Part shown: piece after piece, positions 58,183 through 64,000 of the stretch
How the letters are laid out: every line of letters starts with the position of its first letter
How positions within the stretch are numbered: the stretch's first letter is position 1
The notes under the pieces: generated by a model
Database searches by the model: none
The model's input: only the letters and a program-made list of their open reading frames with translations
What the model was told of the DNA's origin: nothing
Program-made: the position numbers and the translations under genes
Source: Cherax quadricarinatus
Lineage: Eukaryota > Arthropoda > Malacostraca > Decapoda > Parastacidae
Assembly (NCBI RefSeq): GCF_038502225.1
Contig: NC_091355.1
Location: forward strand, 13,537,001-13,601,000
DNA: 64,000 nucleotides
Direction: 5' to 3'

Positions 58183-61052
58183 AAGGCATTCAGCATGAAG
58201 TTATAAATAAAAACAATAGATCAGGTCAGCAAACAAAGGGGGACAGCAGAGGGCAGCAAGGGACTAGCTCCCTTAAGGTTTACTATACTAATAGCAGGAG
58301 TGTAAGAAATAAGATAGATGAGCTAAGATTAATTGCAAGTGCAGGAAACATAGATATTATTGCTATAACAGAGACCTGGCTCAATCTGAAAGATAGAAAG
58401 ATGCCCTCTGAATGTCACATACAAGGCTATAAATTATTCCACACTGACAGGGTCAACAGGAAAGGTGGTGGAGTAGCGATGTATGTCAGAGACAATTTAA
58501 ATTGTTGTGTTAGACAAGATATTAAATTAGAAGCGTCAGCCACTGAATCTGTTTGGTTACAGCTTCTCGAGGGCCGAGAAAAACTAATTTTGGGTGTGAT
58601 TTACAGGGCCCCAAATCTTGATAGGGAGTGCAGTAAACTTCTATGGGACGAAATTCGTAAGGCATCTACATACGAAAATGTTGTGCTAATGGGAGATTTC
58701 AACTATAGACAGATTGACTGGAGCAATTTGACAGGAAATTTAGAGTCAGGTGACTTTCTTGATACGATCCAGGACTGTTTTTTAAAACAGTTTGTGACAG
58801 AGCCAACTAGGGGAAATAACCTCCTTGACTTGGTTCTTGCCAGTAGGGAAACACTAATTAATAATCTTGAGGTTAATGATGAGCTTGGGGAAAGTGATCA
58901 CAAATCACTCAGTTTTAATATATCATGGAATTCCCCTAATAATGGCAATCAAGTCTCTGTCCCTGACTTCCGCTTGGCTGATTTCATAGGACTGAAAAAT
59001 TACTTAGGTGGGCTGAACTGGAATGACCTGACTAAGGGTCAGGTAGGTGGTGATGGTTGCCGATATGACGCTTTCCAGGGCATAGTTCTAGCTGCTCAGT
59101 CAAATTATGTTCCAAATAGGGAAATCAGATCAAACAAAAATGATCCTAAATGGATGAACAATAGATTAAAATATCTAATTGGTCAAAAGAGAGGCATATA
59201 TAGGCAATTCAAAAGAGGAGAGGGACAATTAAGAAATCGATATATTCAGTTAAAGAGAGAAATAAAAAAAGGAATTAGAAGAGCAAAAAGAGATTATAAG
59301 GTTAAAGTTGCAAGAGATTCGAAGACTAACCCAAAAGGATTCTTTCAAGTATACAGAAGTAAGATCAGGGACAAGATAGGCCCACTCAAAAGTTCCTCGG
59401 GTCAGCTCACTGACAGTGATAAGGAAATGTGTAGAAGTTTTAACACATACTTCCTCTCAGTTTTTACACAGGAGGATACCAGCGATATTCCAGAAATGAT
59501 AAATTATGTGGAACAGGACGATAATAAACTGTGCACGATTAGGGTCACAAGTGACATGGTCCTTGGGCAAAAAGATAAATTAAAACCTAACAAATCCCCA
59601 GGCCCTGATGAACTGTATGCAAGGGTTCTAAAGGAATGTAAAGAGGAGCTTAGCAAACCTTTGGCTAATCTTTTCAACATATCACTACAAACTGGCATGG
59701 TGCCAGATAAGTGGAAAATGGCAAATGTGATACCTATTTTCAAAACAGGTGACAGGCCCTTAGCTTCGAACTATAGACCAATAAGCCTAACCTCCATAGT
59801 GGGAAAATTTATGGAATCAATAATTGCCGAGGCAGTTCGTAGCCACCTTGAAAGGCATAAATTAATCAACGAATCTCAGCATGGTTTTACAAAGGGGCGT
59901 TCCTGCCTTACGAATTTATTAACTTTTTTCACTAAGGTATTTGAGGAGGTAGATCATGGTAATGAATATGATATTGTGTATATGGACTTCAGTAAGGCTT
60001 TTGACAGGGTCCCACGTCAGAGACTATTGAGGAAAATTAAGGCACATGGAATAGGAGGAGAAATTTTTTCCTGGATAGAGGCATGGTTGACAAATAGGCA
60101 GCAGAGAGTTTGCATAAATGGGGAGAAATCAGAGTGGGGAAGCGTCACGAGCGGTGTTCCACAGGGGTCAGTGTTGGGCCCCCTGCTGTTCACAATATAC
60201 ATAAACGACATAGATGAGGGCATAAAGAGCGACATCAGCAAGTTTGCCGATGACACCAAAATAGTCCGTCGAATTCATTCTGACGAGGACATTAGAGCAC
60301 TCCAGGAAGATTTGAGTAGACTGATGCAGTGGTCGGAGATGTGGCAGATGCAGTTTAATATAGACAAATGCAAAGTTCTAAATGTTGGACAGGACAATAA
60401 CCATGCCACATATAAACTAAATAATGTAGATCTTAATATTACGGATTGCGAAAAAGATTTAGGAGTTCTGGTTAGCAGTAATCTGAAACCAAGACAACAG
60501 TGCATAAGTGTTCGCAATAAAGCTAATAGAATCCTTGGCTTCATATCAAGAAGCATAAATAATAGGAGTCCTCAGGTTGTTCTTCAACTCTATACATCCT
60601 TGGTTAGGCCTCATTTAGATTATGCTGCACATTTTTGGTCACCGTATTACAGACTGGATATAAATGCTCTGGAAAATGTACAAAGGAGGATGACAAAGTT
60701 GATCCCATGTATCAGAAACCTTCCCTATAAGGATAGACTAAGGGCCCTGAATCTGCACTCTCTAGAAAGACGTAGAATTAGGGGGGATATGATTGAGGTG
60801 TATAAATGGAAGACAGGAATAAATAAAGGGGATGTAAATAGTGTGCTGAAAATATCTAGCCTAGACAGGACTCGCAGCAATGGTTTTAAGTTGGAAAAAT
60901 TCAGATTCAGGAAGGATATAGGAAAGTACTGGTTTGGTAATAGAGTTGTGGAGGAGTGGAACAAACTCCCAAGTACAGTCATAGAGGCCAGAACGTTGTG
61001 TAGCTTTAAAAATAGGTTGGATAAACACATTAGTGGGTGTGGGTGGGTGTGA
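58122..61052 (+). CDS. CR1 ORF2 polyprotein: AP endonuclease and reverse transcriptase
   Basis: 976 codons counted from the overlapping ATG; the true start could be further in. The APE-type endonuclease spans about residues 50-270: 'TETWL' (Glu84 region), 'MGDFNYRQIDW' (191-194) and 'GESDHKS' (SDH 258-260). The reverse transcriptase spans about 480-740: 'NKSPGPDELY', 'ANVIPIFKTGDR', 'YRPISLTSIV', 'SQHGFTKGRSC', 'YMDFSKAFDRVP' (Asp622), 'SGVPQGSVLGPLLF' and 'KFADDTKI' (FADD 708-711). The C-terminus has 'YTSLVRPHLDYAAHFWSP' and 'LENVQRRMTKLI'. It nicks target DNA and copies the element's RNA in place. All catalytic motifs are intact, so activity is plausible. Confidence 0.93.
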   Translation: MGVCGKQAGCNTRVGNSKCIKGIQHEVINKNNRSGQQTKGDSRGQQGTSSLKVYYTNSRSVRNKIDELRLIASAGNIDIIAITETWLNLKDRKMPSECHIQGYKLFHTDRVNRKGGGVAMYVRDNLNCCVRQDIKLEASATESVWLQLLEGREKLILGVIYRAPNLDRECSKLLWDEIRKASTYENVVLMGDFNYRQIDWSNLTGNLESGDFLDTIQDCFLKQFVTEPTRGNNLLDLVLASRETLINNLEVNDELGESDHKSLSFNISWNSPNNGNQVSVPDFRLADFIGLKNYLGGLNWNDLTKGQVGGDGCRYDAFQGIVLAAQSNYVPNREIRSNKNDPKWMNNRLKYLIGQKRGIYRQFKRGEGQLRNRYIQLKREIKKGIRRAKRDYKVKVARDSKTNPKGFFQVYRSKIRDKIGPLKSSSGQLTDSDKEMCRSFNTYFLSVFTQEDTSDIPEMINYVEQDDNKLCTIRVTSDMVLGQKDKLKPNKSPGPDELYARVLKECKEELSKPLANLFNISLQTGMVPDKWKMANVIPIFKTGDRPLASNYRPISLTSIVGKFMESIIAEAVRSHLERHKLINESQHGFTKGRSCLTNLLTFFTKVFEEVDHGNEYDIVYMDFSKAFDRVPRQRLLRKIKAHGIGGEIFSWIEAWLTNRQQRVCINGEKSEWGSVTSGVPQGSVLGPLLFTIYINDIDEGIKSDISKFADDTKIVRRIHSDEDIRALQEDLSRLMQWSEMWQMQFNIDKCKVLNVGQDNNHATYKLNNVDLNITDCEKDLGVLVSSNLKPRQQCISVRNKANRILGFISRSINNRSPQVVLQLYTSLVRPHLDYAAHFWSPYYRLDINALENVQRRMTKLIPCIRNLPYKDRLRALNLHSLERRRIRGDMIEVYKWKTGINKGDVNSVLKISSLDRTRSNGFKLEKFRFRKDIGKYWFGNRVVEEWNKLPSTVIEARTLCSFKNRLDKHISGCGWV

Positions 61053-61303
61053 GTTGGACCTGATTAGCTTGTGCTACCAGGACGGTTGCCGTGTTCCTCC
61101 CTTAAGTCATGGTGACCTGACCTGACTAGGTTGGGTGCATTGGCTTAAGCCGGTAGGAGACTTGGACCTGCCTCGCATGGGCCAGTAGGCCTTCTGCAGT
61201 GTTCCTTCGTTCTTATGTTTTTGTAGGGTTGTATTAGCTTCGTCTATTTATCTGTCTGTCAAACTCTGACTGTCTGTCTGACTGTCTGACTGTTTCATCA
61301 CTT

Positions 61304-61666
61304 CAGGGGAACCTCGGTATTTGAACTTAACTGGTTCCTAGATGGTGTTGGAACTGCAAAAAAGTTCGATGTCCGAAACAGTATTTCCCAGGCTTTAATT
61401 ATTAGCCTCACACACACACCGGGGATATTCAACTGTCTCTTCCAAAAGTCTCCGACAGTTAGGTCAGTGTCAGAAGTCACTTCAAAGCACTTTCAAAACA
61501 GGGCTTTCCCGTAAAGTTTTTTTTTTAAACTGAATTTTAAACCAGATACCGTGTTCGGACTCCAGGAAAGCGTCCAAACACTGGGTCAGTTTTTTTTTCT
61601 GAACAAAATTGTTTGAACTCAGGTTTGTTCGATGTCCAGTAAGTTCAAACACCGACGTTCCAATGT
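61304..61666. mobile_element. MITE-like element with inverted ends
   Basis: The left end 'ggggaacctcggtatttgaa' and the right end 'ttcaaacaccgacgttccaa' are inverted relatives. The interior is non-coding and has T-rich runs and 'gttcgatgtcc' near both sides. It resembles non-autonomous Tc1/mariner or pogo-type elements. A TA duplication could not be confirmed. Confidence 0.6.
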
Positions 61667-61739
61667 GCTAGAAATATTACTGCTACAAATATTACTACTG
61701 CAAATATTACTACTACAAATATTATTGTTACTAGATGAA

Positions 61740-61800
61740 TTAGACACATATATAAAAAAACACTGGGATGTCTTTATTGCAGAGACGTTTTGTTTAAAGT
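61740..61800. repeat. Diverged GAAACGTTTC-family arm
   Basis: 'gaattagacacatatataaa' and 'gatgtctttattgcagagac' then 'gttttg' follow the order of the other arms. Confidence 0.5.
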
Positions 61801-61969
61801 GACTTTTTTCTTATTTACAATTGTTTTTACAGGGTTAAGTTAAGAGTTTCTACCTTTACTTTTTACAAGAGTTGTTACCTACCTCAGCTTACTTGAAAGT
61901 TTGTTTGTAAACATGAACATGTTCCAGACTTGTATACAAGCTATTGTCTCGCTGTCAGCGAAGTGGAGC

Positions 61970-64000
61970 TACTACACTACACTACACTACACTACACTAT
62001 ACTACACTATAATGCACTACACTACACTATACTACACTATACTACACTACACTATACTACACTATACTACACTATACTACACTACACTACACTACACTAT
62101 ACTACACTATACTACACTATACACTATACTACACTACACTATACACTACACTACACTATACTACACTATACTACACTATACTACACTATACTACACTACA
62201 CTATACTACACTATAATACACTACACTACACTATACTACACTATACTACACTACACTATACTACACTATACTACACTACACTACACTGTACTACACTATA
62301 CTACACTATACTACATTATACTACACTGCACTATACTACACTATAATACACTACACTACACTATACTACACTATACTACACTACACTATACTACACTATA
62401 CTACACTATACTACACTACACTACACTGTACTACACTATACTACACTATACTACACTACACTATACTGTACTACACTATACTACACTATACTACACTATA
62501 CTACACTACACTATACTACACTATAATACACTACACTACACTATACTACACTATAATACACTATACTACACTACACTACACTGTACTACACTATACTACA
62601 CTATACTACACTATACTACACTACACTATACTACACTATAATACACTACACTACACTATACTACACTATACTACACTACACTATACTACACTATACTACA
62701 CTACACTACACTGTACTACACTATACTACACTATACTACACTATACTACACTACACTACACTGTACTACACTATACTACACTATACTACACTACACTACA
62801 CTGTACTACACTATACTACACTACACTACACTATACTACACTATACTACACTACACTATACTACACTATACTACACTACACTGTACTACACTATACTACA
62901 CTATACTACACTACACTACACTGTGCTACACTATACTACACTATACTACACTACACTACACTATACTACACTATACTACACTACACTATACTACACTATA
63001 CTACACTACACTACACTACACTACACTGTACTACACTATACTACACTATACTACACTACTCTACACTATACTACACTATACTACACTACACTATACTACA
63101 CTATACTACACTATAATACACTACACTACACTATATTACACTATACTACACAACACTATACTACACTATACACTATAATACACTACACTATACTACACTA
63201 CACTATATTACACTATACACTATATTACACTATACTACACTATACTACACTATAATACACTACACTACACTATACTACACTATACTACACTATAATACAC
63301 TACACTATACTACACTACACTATATTACACTGTACACTATATTACGCTATACTACACTACACTACACTATACTACACTATACTACACTATACTACACTAC
63401 ACTATACTACACTACACTACACTATACTACACTACACTATACTACACTATACTACACTATACTACACTACACTATACTACACTACACTATATTACACTGT
63501 ACACTATATTACATTATGCTACACTACACTATACTACACTACACTATACTACACTACACTATACTACACTACACTATACTACACTACACTATACTACACT
63601 ACACTATACTACACTACACTACACTATACTACGCTATACTACACTATACTACACTATACTACACTACACTACACTACACTATACTACACTATACTACACT
63701 ACACTATACTACACTACACTACACTACACTATACTACACTATACTACACTATACTACACTACACTATACTACACTATACTACACTACACTACACTACACT
63801 ATACTACACTACACTATACTACACTACACTATACTACACTACACTATACTATACTACACTATGCTATACTACACTATAGTACACTATACTACACTATACT
63901 ACACTACACTACACAACACTGTTCTACACTTCACTATAGTACACTACACTATACTACACTATGCTATACTACACTACACTATACTACACTACACTATACT
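61970..64000. repeat. ACTAC/ACTAT pentamer satellite, over 2 kb, runs off the window
   Basis: Pentamers 'actac' and 'actat' alternate irregularly ('actacactatactacactac'), with rare ACTGT, ATAAT and GCTAC variants. The array has no border before the window end. YYTILHYTT-type frames are artefacts. It does not match the arthropod telomere unit TTAGG. Confidence 0.95.

Larger units (their letters stand above)
57086..61222 (+). mobile_element. CR1 non-LTR retrotransposon with both ORFs open
   Basis: Contains ORF1 (57184-58182) and ORF2 (58122-61052) without stops or frameshifts. A 3' UTR of about 170 bp follows, with 'gggccagtaggccttctgca', ending near 61222 in 'ttcgttcttatgtttttg', which resembles the short tail repeats at CR1 3' ends. 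The 5' end is not precisely defined. There is no poly(A) tail, as expected for CR1. It is much better preserved than the other elements here, so it is probably a recent insertion. Confidence 0.9.

Noticed and set aside
61901..62641. Tyr/Thr/Leu-rich 246-residue frame
   Set aside because: Comes from ACTAC/ACTAT pentamer repeats without stop codons.
61970..64000. Telomere-like array at the window edge
   Set aside because: The unit is ACTAC/ACTAT, not the arthropod TTAGG, and the array position reflects only where the window was cut.

Overview
The window reads as nuclear DNA of an animal, most likely a decapod crustacean and perhaps a crayfish. I base this on multi-kilobase introns, very abundant (CA)n, (TA)n, (CT)n and (AAT)n microsatellites, and a mixture of CR1-like, RTE-like, Penelope-like, Tigger-like and hAT-like elements with tRNA-derived SINEs. 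Several repeats look like ones I remember from decapod assemblies, but this comes from memory and not from a search. There are no operons, and I see no rRNA gene and no convincing tRNA gene.

Only one host gene is convincing: a tetraspanin on the + strand. Five coding exons are visible (22668-22865, 25352-25531, 40409-40503, 40802-40910, 47733-47816), all with GT/AG borders and matching phases. They give 221 residues, from the second half of TM1 to the stop codon, including the CCG motif and the other large-loop cysteines. The first coding exon was not found. The gene spans over 25 kb, and its introns are built mostly from repeats, including a 7.2-kb array of a 40-bp unit. Tandem duplication has reached three of its splice junctions: a diverged second copy of the first visible exon's start, a donor site repeated five times, and a terminal acceptor preceded by dozens of CTAAC motifs.

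Layout: 1-925, decayed CR1-like LINE; 933-5370, small repeats and tRNA-like pieces; 5374-8660, two copies of one CR1-like family set between (CA)n arrays; 8968-10510, SINE and fold-back elements; 10985-12440, Penelope-like and CR1-like fragments on the minus strand; 12690-13722, a 28-bp minisatellite; 14185-17735, fold-backs, a Tigger-like MITE, SINEs and a Penelope-like fragment; 18636-20848, a minus-strand retroelement with a reverse transcriptase and a restriction-like endonuclease; 20849-22437, (TA)n arrays carrying inverted-repeat elements; 22574-47816, the tetraspanin with its intronic repeats, a hAT relic, a Tigger relic and an RTE-like element; 47817-57085, AT-rich flank with inverted repeats and RTE fragments; 57086-61222, a CR1 element with both ORFs open; 61304-64000, a MITE and a pentamer satellite that runs off the window.

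Apart from the tetraspanin and the intact CR1 ORFs, the long open frames come from tandem repeats whose units lack stop codons. I found no clearly new multi-gene system. The most interesting signals are the splice-site duplications, the elements that sit inside microsatellites, and a Tigger relic whose ends resemble a mammalian repeat.
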